This document shows, in pieces, positions 22,713 through 34,799 of a stretch of 64,000 nt of DNA; the first letter of the stretch is position 1, and each line of letters begins with the position of its first letter. Made by a program: the position numbers and the translations under genes. This DNA comes from Blasia pusilla. Lineage: Eukaryota > Marchantiophyta > Marchantiopsida > Blasiales. The notes below the pieces were generated by a model that saw only the letters and a program-made list of their open reading frames with translations, searched no databases and was not told where the DNA came from. The stretch lies in the NCBI GenBank assembly GCA_050084515.1, contig CM114273.1, positions 124,001-188,000 of the forward strand, given 5' to 3'.

Positions 22713-25700
22713 ATGAAGCCAGAGATGAAGCAGCCGAGTGTTTTGCGCACTGTTTTCTCGGTTGTGCAATGGTGGTCGTTCAATGTACTGGTCATCATTA
22801 TGAACAAGTGGATCTTTCAGGTTCGTGCTGTGCACGTCTTCTCTTCCAAATAAATCATATCGCGCTTTAAGAGCCGTGTAGGTGTGGTACCTGGTATGTT
22901 AATGTCCACTTGGGACGACGAGTAAGCAATTTTCGTATGTCAACCTTGTTCAATGTGGAACGTTCCGAACCCTATCGACCACATCTGTCCACTGTCAAAG
23001 AGACTCTGCTCTCCTGACGGAGTGTAGTAAGGAAAATTCTTTTGATATGCTTTGTCATAACCGGCATAGCTGTCGTTCGAATTTCGTTGAATTTGCTTCA
23101 GCTTATTAACTGTTGAGCTTTCCTGGTAATGACAGAATGCACCTAATGTATTTCTTATGACATCGTTTGCTGGAAGTGGCGAAGCAGTCTTTTGAATTTC
23201 GTTGGGATTTCTTCAGAAGTGTTGTCGATCCATTCTGCGCATGACTGAATGCACCTAATGTACTTCTTTTGATGTGGTTTGGACAGAAACTGGACTTCAA
23301 ATTCCCTCTTACAGTTTCGACTGTGCACTTCATCTCCTCAGCAGTAGGAGCATATGTGGTGATTCAAATTTTAAAGTTGAAGCCCCTGATAGAAGTGAGC
23401 CCGTCAGATCGATGGAACAGGATCATGCCAATGTCTTTTGTTTTCTGTATGAACATTGTGCTGGGGAACGTGAGCCTGCGTTACATACCCGTGTCCTTTA
23501 TGCAGACCATTAAGTCTCTCACCCCAGCCACCACAGGTACAAAGCCTGTCGCCATGATCTTGGAACTACCCCTTCAGACCAGATTCAACGACGTTGTTGT
23601 CATTTGTTCCCACTTTGTTCCCACTGTATGTATGACATGTAGGCTTCTGGCATCCTGCGCTACGAGGAACATCTGTTTAACAAATTCCACAAATGCTTGA
23701 AGGTGCTTCTTTTCTGGACCTGAGAGTCCAACATAGCACTGGTATATGAAACTGAGAATGTGTTGTCAAACAGTGGTATTGCAGTGGCTGATATGGAGGA
23801 AAGTGTTTGATCAGAGAATCTGGTTATCACTGCTGCCAGTTGTAGGTGGTATCATGCTCACATCTATCACAGAGATGAGCTTCAACCTGTGGGGGTTCTC
23901 AGCAGCTCTCTTTGGTTGTCTGGTGACATCCACGAAGACAATCTTGGCAGAGTCACTTCTTCACGGATACAATTTCGACAGGTAATATAGCTGGATTTTC
24001 CCGCCTGCCAGTTCTTAAATGGACAGTTTCCAAAGTACCTTATCCCTTCAAAATTCGTGTTATTTAAGGTTTTCCATCATAATGCTGACGAAGTGCAAAG
24101 GGGGCTTTGAGAGAACTCCGTCTACTGATTAAAAATGTGGATCATAAAGTAAATATAAATTCTGGTGAAGTAAAGAAGTCTGCAAAGAACTGAAGATCAG
24201 GGTGCGTTGGGACTTCCATCTGCCCTCAAAGATGGGAGGCAGATCAAGCCCTAAGTTCTTAACTTTCCACTGTCCTGTTGAACTGTAAGTGGAGCGCTGG
24301 AATTCTCAATGAGCAGCTTCAAATAACTTACTCATGAGTTGTTTGAATCTTTACAACTCCATGTTTTAATGGTAGTTAGTTGAAAATTACCCTATGAGGT
24401 AATTTTCAACTGAAAGGTATGCGAAGGTTCTGATAGCGGTGAGTCTTTTATAAGGTTCTGAGCTCTTGGCTCGTAGCTTGAGTTGAGTGGTTCATCACAT
24501 GTCTTGGGTAGATGCGTATGCCAGCAAACTTGGATTCTCCATTGTTTGGACCAGATCATGGCAAGATGATCTGGTATCTTTATAGTTAGAACCTTCCTGT
24601 CTACTTCTCAAAGCATGCATTCCATCTATGGGCGCCTAGAACCGGAATTCTTTGTAATGCGGGCCGGTAAAATTTAAGAATTGCTGATCCGACCAGCCAA
24701 AGTTCAGAAAAGGTCGACCCAGAAAATGCAGTTTCTTTGTAAAAAATGATAGAAACCGGCAAGTATTTGGAAATTTCCAATCAGACCCTATTGACTGTCA
24801 GAAAAAAACCGACGACCTCAGAAAGTCTATGTTCCCACTGGCGTGCATGTTGCTCAATTTAGGAATTCTCCACACTCCTGAGCTTAGCTGGCACATATTT
24901 TGAAAGTCGTAGTGCTCCATATTCCCGTGTCGGGGTATCACCCCGTAAAACTTCTGATTGAAGACGTTCTACTTGATTACCCCATGGGCAGGTGTTTTGT
25001 CAAGACACCGTCCTTCTGATGGTTTTCATTCCATGCTACAGCCCTTTATCAAGTCAATCTTGTGAGTAAGTTCACCTTGAAGTTTGTTTCAGAGGCTCTA
25101 AATGTCCAAGGTTTAGGCCTGGGGATCTTCCATGTCAGTGAAGTTTTAAGGGCAGAAGAATAGTTTCCTAGTTGCTGGTCCTGACGTTTTTGCCTAGGCT
25201 TGGTTAAGAAAATCTGTTTCCTAGAATCCTGGGGCCACGATGCACTGATTTATATTGACATTCACCCTGTGGCCTCATTTAGAAGCTCATCAGAAGGTAT
25301 TTGCTTAGAAGGTATGGATCCATTGTGATTGCTTGCAAAAGGCTTCAATCAGGAGGCTGGTTTAGACTATCAGGAGACCTTTGCTCCTGTTGCAAGGTAT
25401 GGATCCATTAGAGTTCTTTTGGCATTAGCAGCTCAACAAAACTGGGAGGTGGAACAGATGGATGTGAAGACTGCATTCTTAAATGGAGAACTCCAAGAGG
25501 AGATCTACATGGAGGTACCAGATGGATATACTCATCCAGGCAAGGTGTGTCTCTTGAAGAAAGCCCTTTATGGCCTAAAGCAAGCACCTAGATGCTGGTA
25601 TGAGAAGATGGATGCTTACCCGATCAGGAAAGGATTCCAATGTAGCAATGCAGATCAAGGAGTGTACTCCTTAGACTCCACTATGTACATAGCATTGTAT

Positions 25701-28700
25701 GTTGATGATCTTCTGATGCTAGGAGGGAGCTTAGACACTGTAAAGAGAGTGAACAAAGACCTCTGTCGCAACTTTGAGATGGTTGATCTGGGTCCAGCAA
25801 AGTGGCTATTGGGGATTCAGATTGAGAGAAATCTGGAAGAGAGCTGGATTCGATTGAGTCAAGAAAAGTATATAGAGAGTATCTTGATCAGGTACAACAT
25901 GCAAGATTGTAAGCCTGTATCAACACCCCTAGATCCTGGCTGCAAACTCAGCAAAGATATGGGAATTTCAACTGAAAAGGTTGACAATTTGCAAGCACTA
26001 TATCAAAGTGCTGTAGGGTCATTGATGTTTGCTATGGTCTGTACCAGAGCAGACTTAGCATACCCAGTTGGTGTCTTAGCCAGGTACACCAGCAAACCTA
26101 CAATAGAAATGTCTGAAGAGAGTACTCAGATATTTGCGTGGCACAACAAGAACATACTTGGAATACAGGCATCAAGAAAATGGACCAATCTTGGAAGGGT
26201 TTTCAGATGCAAGTTGGGGAGATGATACTGATGAAAGAAGATCAACAAGTGGATATGTCTTCTTGTTAAGTGGAGGGGTGATCAGCTGGTGCAGTAAGAA
26301 ACAAAGAACTGTTGCACTCTCTACAACTGAGGCAGAGTACATGGCGCTTTCTCTTGCTGCTCAGGAGGTGATCTGGTTAAGGAGCTTATTGAATGATCTT
26401 GGATATGAACAGATGACTCCGACATCCCTACAGGTTGACAACAAAGGAAGTATTGCATTAAGCAAAAATCCTGTTCATCATCTTAGAACAAAACACATTG
26501 ACATCAAACATCACTTTGTAAGAGAAATGATAGGAAGAGAAATCTCCTTGGTTTACTGTCCAACAGAGAATATGGCAGCTGATGTCCTGACCAAACCTCT
26601 GTCACACGACAAACATAGAAAGTGTATATCTATGATGGGCATTACTCTAAACTCTCATTAAGAGGAAGTGTTGAAATTTGTTAATATCTAGTTTATTCAT
26701 GCCCTAAAAGTAGTTAGTCAAATACTAATTTAGTTGGATACTAATTTAGTTAGCTAGAGATAACTTAGTGTTCCTCTATCTTTTTAGGGTAACCTTGAAT
26801 TAGGGCAATTCTCGAGTTAGGGCTAGCAACCATCTATTATTTAGGGTATGGATTTGTTCAAGAAGATCTAAGGGCCAGAAGTGCTCACCCTCATGTATAT
26901 AATGTTCCTGTTTAGAGAGCAGAAGCCAATTCTACAACATGCACAGTTTTGGTGAGGACTCTTGAGGCTCTTGGTCCTGCTGCAGAGTGATCAGAGAGTA
27001 GGAAGAGGAGATTGAGACTAATTGCTGTGCTTGCTAGAGCCTCACTGGAAGACACATTGTTTTATCTAGTATGCTGATGGAGATTGTTTGTGCTCAATGA
27101 GGTGAGCCATGTCTAATATCTGAACTGGTAACATGTGAGGATCTGTAGTGTGAGTGCAAGGTGTGACTGTGTAGAATCCTTCTTAGTATCTCTTAGATAA
27201 TAAAAAAAGTCACATCATGGTAGGGCACTGATTTGGTAATAGAGATAGAAACTGATTTGCTGATTATGTACAAGTTGAAATCATGGATGGTCTAGTTGAT
27301 GCTAGTTCTGACTTTGTACAAGGAGATACTTCTGCTGGTCAATCATTTTCTCATCTGGTGGGCCCATAACCTGAGAAAATGATTGACCAGTGGAAGTATC
27401 TCCTTGTATCTTCCAGTGAGGCTCTAGCAAGCACAACAATTAGTCTCAATCTCCTCTTCCTACTCTCTGATCACTCTGCAGCAGGACCAAGAGCCTCAGG
27501 AGTTCTTACCAGAACTGTGCATGCTGTAGAATTGGTTTCTACTCTCTAAACAGGAACATTATATACATGAGGGTGAGCACTTCTGGCCCTTAGATCTTCT
27601 TGAACAGATCCATACCCTAAATAATAGATGGTGGCTAGTCCTAACTCGAGAATGGTCCTAATTCTAGGTTACCCTAAAAAGATAGAGGAACACTAAGTTA
27701 TCTCTAGCTAACTAAATTAGTATCCAACTAAGTTAGTATTTGACTAACTACTTTTAGGGCATGACTAAACTAGATATTAACAAATTTCAACAAAGAAACT
27801 GTGTTTCCTGGAATCCTGGGGCCACGATGCACTGATTTATATTGACATTCGCCCTGTGGCCTCATTTAGAATCTCATCAGAAGGTATTTGTTTAGAAGGT
27901 ATGCCTCTTGTGAGATGGTGCGTGATTAATGTGCATGTTCCAAACCACCTTTAGACAATGTGCGCCACCTTCTGAGAGAAAGGAGGAGACCACAGTTGAA
28001 TTTGGAGAGGGGATATCTTCGTGGCAATGAGCACTTCCTGTTGGAGTCCGAGAAGAAAGAACAACTGCACAAAAGCATTAGGGACCCATAAGAGCCATGG
28101 GATCGGATAGGACGGTAGACAGATATTGTGTGGCCAGAAATCATCCAAAAATACCAGGAGTCATGGAACCCACTTTCCAGTGGATGAAGTGATGCCCTGG
28201 GGTTTACCATTTCAGAAACATGTATCTCTGAAAAGTTTCTCAAGAGGCTATTTTTGATAAACGAAAACACTTGTTGAAATCCTGGAGAGCTTTACCAGAT
28301 CTCTAACTACTTCAGCATTACTCATGAATTGTGTGAGCGATTTCTTGGTGTTGTGATTGTGATGGTCTCCTGTGTGTGCTCACTGTGTGGAGTATTTGTT
28401 GTAGGTAATGTGATTGTAATTACCTCCTGCATGTGCTCACTGTGTGATCTCCTTGCAGCATTAACACTGTGTACTATATGGCCCCTTATGCAACTATGAT
28501 ACTAGCCATTCCGGCCCTTCTTTTGGAAGGATTTGGAGTGTTAAGGTGGGCACAAGATCAAGAATCCCTGTTTCTTCCGGTGCTCATCATACTCAGCTCT
28601 GGCGTTTTTGCGTTCTGCCTCAACTTTTCCATATTTTACGTCATCCATTCCACCACTGCTGTCACCTTCAACGTTGCAGGAAATATGAAAGTAAGATTGC

Positions 28701-29347
28701 ACTACCGCTTTTGGATATCTTACTTGGTGATGTATGATTGCCACTTTGAACTGTTCAAGGAGTCATGAGCTGCATTCGTTGGTGTCTTGTGTCTCTCTGG
28801 ACTTCTTGTACTGTGCCTTCAGGTGTTATTTTGCCGTGTTCTTTGCTGGAATAGTAAAGAAGCATACCATGAATACTAAAGGAGCACACCACATATCTGA
28901 TGATCACTACAAAAGACACATGTTAGCTACATAGTAACATTGCCCACAAAGGGACCAGCTCCATTTTCAGAGATGACTGTCCCAGAAATATCGTTTCTGG
29001 TCATGAGTTTCATTTCTACTTCTATTTTAAATTTCTGGCCATTCCCACTCGGTAAGTTTCATGTGCATGCATAACAGTGAGATGATTTGGTTTTGTTGTC
29101 CACCTTGTTTTTGCTAACGTTATGAACTGTGTGAATTTTGCAGGTGGCAGTCGCAATTATCATATCTTGGCTTATCTTTAAAAATCCAATCTCATACATG
29201 AATGCCGTTGGATGCACCATAACATTATTGGGATGTACATTTTATGGATATGTTCGACACAAGCTGCAGTCCCACGAAGCTGTCAAAGCTCATGAGAGAC
29301 TAGAGATTCCTGACATGCTCCCTCTCGTCACCATAAAACCAGTCTAA
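22713..29347 (+). CDS. GONST5: Golgi nucleotide-sugar transporter, GONST5 / UDP-galactose transporter group, 5 exons
   Basis: Members of this NST-KT subfamily exchange cytosolic nucleotide sugars (UDP-galactose or similar) for lumenal nucleoside monophosphate in the Golgi membrane. The substrate cannot be read from sequence. Coding exons are 22713-22820, 23287-23536, 23774-23981, 28459-28690 and 29144-29347. They total 1002 bases (333 residues plus stop); all introns are GT-AG and all junctions are in phase. Landmarks in order are QWWSFNVLVIIMNKWIFQ (exon 1), KLDFKFPLTVSTVHFISSA, then DRWNRIMPMSFVFCMNIVLG and RYIPVSFMQTIKSLTPATT (exon 2), VVLQWLIWRK, then STKTILAESLLHGYNFD (exon 3), NTVYYMAP, then FSIFYVIHSTTAVTFNVAGN (exon 4), and VSWL-like SWLIFKNPISYMNAVGC, then YGYVRHKL (exon 5). 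These match Arabidopsis GONST5/UDP-GalT1 proteins nearly block for block. About ten membrane spans are expected. Intron 3 holds a copia insertion. AATAAA at 29356 may be the poly(A) signal. ATG 22713 is the only in-frame ATG of exon 1 before the conserved block. Confidence 0.96.
23075..23286 (+). repeat. Tandem duplication (about 115 bp) reaching the exon 2 splice acceptor
   Basis: In intron 1, phrases recur with an offset of 112-115 bases: GAATTTCGTTG at 23079 and 23194, and GAATGCACCTAATGTA at 23135 and 23247. The second unit ends with the used acceptor GGACAG at 23286. The first unit carries the corresponding decayed sequence (TTTGCTGGAAG). Confidence 0.8.
24378..24411. repeat. Perfect 14-bp inverted repeat in intron 3
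   Basis: AGTTGAAAATTACC (24378-24391) is matched exactly by its reverse complement at 24398-24411, with loop CTATGA. Confidence 0.95.
25206..25316 (+). repeat. Left copy of 111-bp direct repeat flanking the copia insertion
   Basis: This intron segment recurs at 27793-27903 in the same orientation with six differences by eye (about 95% identity). The pair brackets the inserted copia-derived DNA exactly. The copia-like sequence begins immediately after this copy. Confidence 0.95.
25327..26661 (+). pseudogene. 5'-truncated Ty1/copia reverse transcriptase-RNase H
   Basis: Two overlapping plus-strand frames (25329-26225 and 26134-26661) encode the RT and RNase H of a copia element. Visible motifs are LAKGFNQEAGLDYQETFAPVA, read from the first residues, then QMDVKTAFLNGEL (motif A), LYGLKQAPRCWYEKM, ALYVDDLLMLG (the YVDD catalytic motif), KWLLGIQI and FSDASWGDD. 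RNase H follows with STTEAEYMALS, VDNKGSIALSKNPVHH, KHIDIKHHFVRE and AADVLTKPL. Gag, protease and integrase are missing. A small deletion near 26110, before the ...LRYLRGT-like block, shifts the frame. Otherwise the coding sequence is well preserved, so the insertion is fairly young. A purine tract (AAGAGGAAG) at 26661-26668 is the polypurine tract before the LTR. Confidence 0.93.
26669..27227 (+). repeat. Copia 3' LTR (right end approximate)
   Basis: Starts TGTTGAAATTTG directly after the polypurine tract. The first 385 bases are present again in inverted orientation at 27409-27792. The end near 27227 (GGGCA) is inferred from a following primer-binding-site-like TGGTAATAGAG at 27233. Confidence 0.7.
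27228..27353 (+). mobile_element. Copia primer-binding-site-like sequence and gag start
   Basis: After the LTR come TGGTAATAGAG, similar to the tRNA-Met site TGGTATCAGAG, and an ATG at about 27281. The short frame MDGLVDASSDFVQGD... looks like a gag N-terminus and stops at about 27369. Internal 5' sequence downstream of a 3' LTR implies a tandem or circular LTR junction rather than a simple element. Confidence 0.5.
27317..27408. repeat. Inverted repeat (37-bp arms) at the centre of the copia fold-back
   Basis: 27317-27353 is the reverse complement of 27372-27408 with two mismatches. The spacer is 18 bases and contains GGGCCC. The left arm is gag-start sequence; the right arm leads straight into an inverted LTR part. 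Confidence 0.95.
27409..27792 (-). repeat. Inverted partial copy of the copia LTR
   Basis: Reverse complement of 26669-27053 with only scattered differences, ending at 27792 with TTTCAACA (the LTR start TGTTGAAA inverted). About 260 bases present between the LTR and gag on the left side are missing at the joint here. It is followed at 27793 by the right 111-bp direct repeat. Confidence 0.95.
27793..27903 (+). repeat. Right copy of 111-bp direct repeat flanking the copia insertion
   Basis: Second copy of 25206-25316. It resumes the transporter intron after the inserted DNA. Confidence 0.95.
28350..28457 (+). repeat. 58-bp tandem duplication next to the exon 4 acceptor
   Basis: TGTGATTGT is followed by CTCC and GTGCTCACTGTGTG at 28352 and again at 28410 (offset 58). 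The used acceptor TTGCAG ends at 28458. A decoy TTGTTGTAG lies at the joint near 28404. Confidence 0.75.
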
Positions 29348-32300
29348 CTATAGTTAATAAACCCCCCTCTGAGACTTGCGGTCTGTGCACTTTTCCTTGG
29401 AGAGCATCCGTTTATGTCTTTTGGAGTTGCCTACTTGAGCATCGGTATCCATTAAAATTAGCTTTGATCACTCAAGTTTGCTGTTAAATCTGTGAAGTGA
29501 TCACGTTGAGCTTGCTTGCCAAGTTTGGTCTAATAATCCACCACGGTGATAAAGGAAACAGCTCTCAGACTAGACTTTGTGAGGTCACAATGTGATCATA
29601 GGTCCTCACCCTGGCCAGGTGTAGGGTTTTTCCCAACTTTTTTACTGTCTCTGAAGCTCACCTGACCTGTTCCCCAAAGTCTTTCATCAAAATGGTGGTT
29701 ACATAAGTTTCGAGATCCAATATTGTTGGAGAAGTTTTAAGATCCTGGAAGTGGTTAATGTCAACCAACTTAGTGTATGTCAGATACAAAATGTCTTGGA
29801 GTTCAATGATGTGATTCAAAGCAGAGTGTGGGTAGTCGTGCATTGGATAAGCTAGGTAGTTGTTGAGTGGAGCATGGGTTGTAACAAAAATAGGCTCAAC
29901 CTGAGACCCAGACAAGCCTTCAACAATAGAACTGATCCATTGCTCAAGTCAATCCTAGAAACCCCAGCAGACCACGATACATAGTTTCATAGATGAGAAA
30001 TGAGAAAGAAACCTTGTACTAACAAAGCAAGGAGAGGGAGATCTCATGGATCTACTGCTCGTAGACTTCCTCCTTATAAGAAAAAGAGGCTCTCTACACT
30101 ATTGATGCCAGGAAAGGCAGTGCGCTATCTCCACCAGTAGTAGATCCTCCACAACATCAGCTCCTTCCTCCACAATAGTTCAGCCACCCAAGCTGAGAGG
30201 CAGGACCCAAAAAGTTCACATGTCCAGGAGGTGGGGAGAGTAGGGAAGGGACTGCCAGTGCTCTGGTGAGCCTCTTACCGTAACAGGTCAGTTCCAGGCT
30301 TGCTTGAACCCTAAGTCTCTTAAACCATGATTAAAGGAGGCTATTGGGAAACCTGAAGGATTAGATACTAATCCTAAGAAAAGTTTTTTACCTCTAGATA
30401 GGAAGCAACTTTTCAAAGCAACAGTAAATAATAAATTGTAAATTCTGTTCTTGATCTCACACTTGCAACTGACAAGTGTATTTTCAAGTGATTGTCTTGG
30501 AAACAACAATAATAACTTGAATTGGCATTTGGTAGGTGAAGTTGCTTTGAAATAAGGAATAATACTAAGAAGTCCGTGCGAAGCACGGATTATGATAATC
30601 ATATCCTCCAAACATTGACTTTACATGGATTCTCGGACCTTAAGCCCTTGAGCAGCTAGAAATGGTTCAATTTCAAATTTCAAAATAGCGAGTGTTGCAA
30701 AGAGGAGTGTTGGAAAATGAAGAAGCATTCCTAAAGTAAAAAGTATAGATGGAATGAGATAATGAAACAATCCTGCCTACTTCACTGGAAAGAATTCTGT
30801 AGTTGTGATAATCTTTGATGTGTTTCCTCTATGTTTAAGCCTTCATATTCAAAATATAAGGTTTCTGCACACGTTAAAAAGTATTGTATCTCACACGGAT
30901 AGGAGAGTCTTAAAGGTCAGTTTCAATGGTCTTTGAACCATTTCCCAATCGTCTAAAAGTCTTAAAAGTTAAATCCAATAGTTTGTGAGTAACTTCCAAT
31001 AGTCTTGAATTGTTTTGAAATACATAAAGAGCAATGTATTCATTAATATGATATCCAAGGTTTCTAAAGAATTCCCTTACACTCCTAACATTGCCTAAAA
31101 TCATGATGTAAGGGTTATTTCTCAAATTCTTGCAAATGAAAAATAAGCATAATACCATCGGAATGATTTTACAAATATTTTAAAAATTAAGAATTTTTTT
31201 TTCAAATTACTCACCGTACCAAAATGATGATTGAAATGTTTTTAAACTACTAGGAAAATTGGAACAATTCTAAGATTTGCAAAGCCAAAAGCTATCTAAA
31301 CTGAAAATTATTATAACAAGAACCTATATAAAAAGATAATGTATAATATTTAGATCCATGAGATGAAATTAAGCTTGTGACCCCCAATTTTGTTTAAAAA
31401 TGTGAGAGTGTAATTTTTCTTCCAACTTCACCTTGCATTTGTCACAATTTGAAGTAGGAAGCATGTTTATGAAGCGATTGGAAGTACATCCATGTGACTT
31501 ACTTCACTATGGAAAACACTAGATTGTAAAACATACATCTTTAACATAAATGATCCATAATCATAATTAACATTAATCGTAATTCATTGCGTGTGCAATA
31601 TTGCCAATGCACAAAGTGACAAGGATGACAACGAAAATCAACAAAGAAAAGATCCAAAAATAGGAAATTCAAAAATTCAAGAATATTAACAGCTATGGTT
31701 GACTAATCCTAACGAAATATTTCTGATCACAAAAATGTGACTTGAAATTTTTTCTCGTTGGATACTACTGGGTGAATATATCCAATGATTTGCAGTCTAC
31801 CCAAAAATATTTCTTGTTGAATATTTCTAGCAGACATAAAATTGAAGAATTCTCATATGAAGATTTTGGACACATATCAAGATTATTAAAAAGATGACCC
31901 AAAATCCCCTTTTTTGAAAAATACAACTTTCTTATCCTTCACACTTTGACAAAAAAATCCATAACTTTTCCCTTCTTGATTTGAGGAAAAGGAAATCGTC
32001 CTTCCCTTTTCCAATGCCCATCTCCCTATTTATGTATAAAAAAATTATTCTCATTAGTTTTGGAAAAGAAATTTGTACCATCAACATTCCCCTTCTTCGT
32101 CTTTGACCCAAAATTAATTTTTTTTTTCAAAATATAGTGAAGATCCTGTTTCCTAAAAACTCAAGCATTGAATTTTTTTTGATCATTTGTAGAAGATGGA
32201 AAGAAATATTGATAAAAGTGAGACCTTTGAAATTTCAAGCGATGAAAAAAAAAGGAGAAATCCACACTATGAAGGCATGTAATAATATAATTGATGGAAA

Positions 32301-34727
32301 ATCTAAATAGAAGTAAAAAAAATGAATTCAAGAATTAAAATCAATGCCTTTTTCTCTATCCACTCTCTCCTTAGCTTAGCATAGGGAAATTAAAAAATAG
32401 AAAAATTTTCCTCACGATGATGAGTTCATTGAATGACACATATCCAAGGATTGAAAAGAGAGTGTTTCTTTAAAACAAAATTCTATATTATTAAGGGCTA
32501 AGGCTTGTGATGGCAAAATTAAGATAAGAACTAAATACTTATTAGAAGGATTAAAATCTATACCCTCTTTTTTAATGTGTTCTCTCCTAAGCCTAGTACA
32601 TGGAAATTTAAAAAGAAATTAGTGTGAAAGAGACTCTAAAGTTTGTAAGTGGCATCTATAGAGAACTTGTCCAAAAGATGCTTCCAACCTTAATAGGATG
32701 ATTCTCTATCTCTTCTTAAGAGGGTCAATTGCAACATAAACCGCAAACTTTGAGCTTGTTTTTGGATGATAACTTCTCACCCTTAATTTCAAATTATAAA
32801 TTTCTACCACAAATGTTTCCAACATTCCTAAAAGTTTCCTTAGGGGTCTCGTGGGAAAAATTTCAACTCTCTCGATGAGATGTCTAGTTGTACTTTATAA
32901 ATTTATGTCAAATAATTCATGGTGTTCATACTTCGAATCTAATAAACTTGGATTGAATGTTGATAAAGGACATGTATTAATACTTCCTACTCATAAATTG
33001 GCTTAAGTCACTTCATATCATTGATCTTACTATGCTCATTAAGAGATGATGCATATGAGTAACTTTGCTTAACATGTGGCTTACTAAAAATATCAAGTTT
33101 GAAAAATGGTCTCCAATTCTTTTTAAGAAGAGGGATTTATGTCCAAGTTCCTTAATCTCCTATAACAACATAAACCATCTAAGACAAGTATTTTCTAGGA
33201 ACAATCTTATAAATGTTTTAAGAATGTTTTAAGAAGCTTTAGACATATTATATAAAATCTACTACCAAATATTAAGCAAGAATGATTTATCCATATATCT
33301 AACATAGGTTCTCCAAGTAAGAGGGACTATGGTCGTGAAAGGTGCATTTACATTAGAAAGTGTTTTGAAGGGAGTGTTATGAATCAAAACTTTATGTTTG
33401 ACAAAGGGATCACCAAACATCTTCCCTACACATTTAATCTCCTTAAACATGTTGGTCAAGTGTGATTGATGTTGGAGGAGCCTTATCCCTTGGGAACCAC
33501 AATTAACTATTTTTTCTTTTATTTTTTAATGAAAATTTTAGGATTAAAATAAATTTCAAGCTTTAAAGGGAATTTACAACAAATTCCCGCATTAAATATC
33601 CTTTGACAAGTATAATAAATTTTCCCAATTCTTGTCTAGCCTTGATCTCACTTAGTGAATTTTTTTCCTCCCATTATACATAAATGAGGATGTTCTAGAG
33701 TTCTCTAACTTGAACTCTTTAACTAGTAGCTTTCTATTGGGATATTCTTTTGGAGATAGATACGAAAAAAATTAGTCTAGTTAAGTCAACATCCTTTGAC
33801 TTGTGAGCTTAAAGGAAGGCATTATTAGAGGAGAATAGATAAATGGATAAGAAACGAGCCTATGGAGAAAACTAGTAAGATTTGTGGAGACAACACGTCT
33901 TAAAACTTTAGAAAAATTCATATGTAGATAATTGTAAAATATAACTTAAAATTAAAGTTAAAAAACCTTACACTTACCCTTTGGGCATATTAGCTTAAGG
34001 TTGCTCTTTCCTCTCTTGCTCCATTATCCCTTTTTGATGCTTTAAAGCTAATTCTCACCTGTCTTGTTTATTATACTTGTCCATCCCAAGGTTTTGCAGA
34101 TATCGCATATGCGGTAATTATTTTTGAAACACTTCTTGAATATTCAATCCTTAATTTTCTGTTGGACATCCTATTATTGTCATGACGCATGTTTTTTGAT
34201 CTATGTGGAAAATTAAAATCCTAAGATTCCATATTTTTTATAAGAAATTCCATATGGAATATATTTCCAAATTTTGTTTGGGAGGGTTTAAATATAGCTA
34301 TCCAAAATTCCACTATATATTGTTACAAACAACTACTAACAAGTGAAAATATGCAATTGTGTCAAGCCATACCATAGTTATATATGATCAAGAACTCTCA
34401 TAGTCCTTAACCCTTGTGCATTTCCAAAGCCTAAGAAATCTTACAACTACCCTAAAATTGTTGCATTGACGTAATATACTTACAAACTTTTAGACCATTC
34501 AACGACTGTTTCCAAATTGGCTAAGATAGTATGTGGTATTGGAGTTTAGGGTTTAAAAAAATTCCAATGCAATTATTGAGCATCTAAATTTCCGTATACC
34601 AACATATTCCATTCATTTGAGTTTCTCACACATAATTAAAACCACAACTTTCAATGAAGTTTATTATAGGTAATTTGATCTAAATTCTTGATAAGCATTT
34701 GCAATGGGTATGTGAATCGAACCACTA

Positions 34728-34729
<2 letters not shown>
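29348..34729. other. Transporter 3' flank and long AT-rich unassigned interval
   Basis: The transporter 3' UTR occupies the first few hundred bases. Beyond that I find no gene. Minus-strand ORFs at 29658-29915, 30288-30611 and 30910-31158 have no recognisable motif. From about 30600 to 34700 the sequence is strongly AT-rich with many poly(A)/poly(T) runs. It contains a perfect small hairpin at 30573-30589. Confidence 0.5.
30573..30589. repeat. Perfect 7-bp GC-rich hairpin, Helitron-3'-end-like
   Basis: TCCGTGC GAA GCACGGA. Such a short GC-rich stem is typical of the 3' ends of plant Helitrons (CCGTGC...GCACGG a few bases before CTRR). Here neither flank gives a perfect CTRR-T, so the identification is tentative. 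Confidence 0.5.

Positions 34730-34796
<67 letters not shown>
34730..34796. repeat. (TC)n followed by (TA)n microsatellite
   Basis: About 38 bases of CT repeats pass directly into about 27 bases of AT repeats. ORFs across it on both strands are artefacts. Confidence 0.97.

Positions 34797-34799
<3 letters not shown>

Noticed and set aside
27926-28270. 114-codon minus-strand ORF in transporter intron 3
   Set aside because: No recognisable domain and inside an intron on the opposite strand.
28469-28768. 99-codon ORF
   Set aside because: It is exon 4 of the transporter plus intron read-through.
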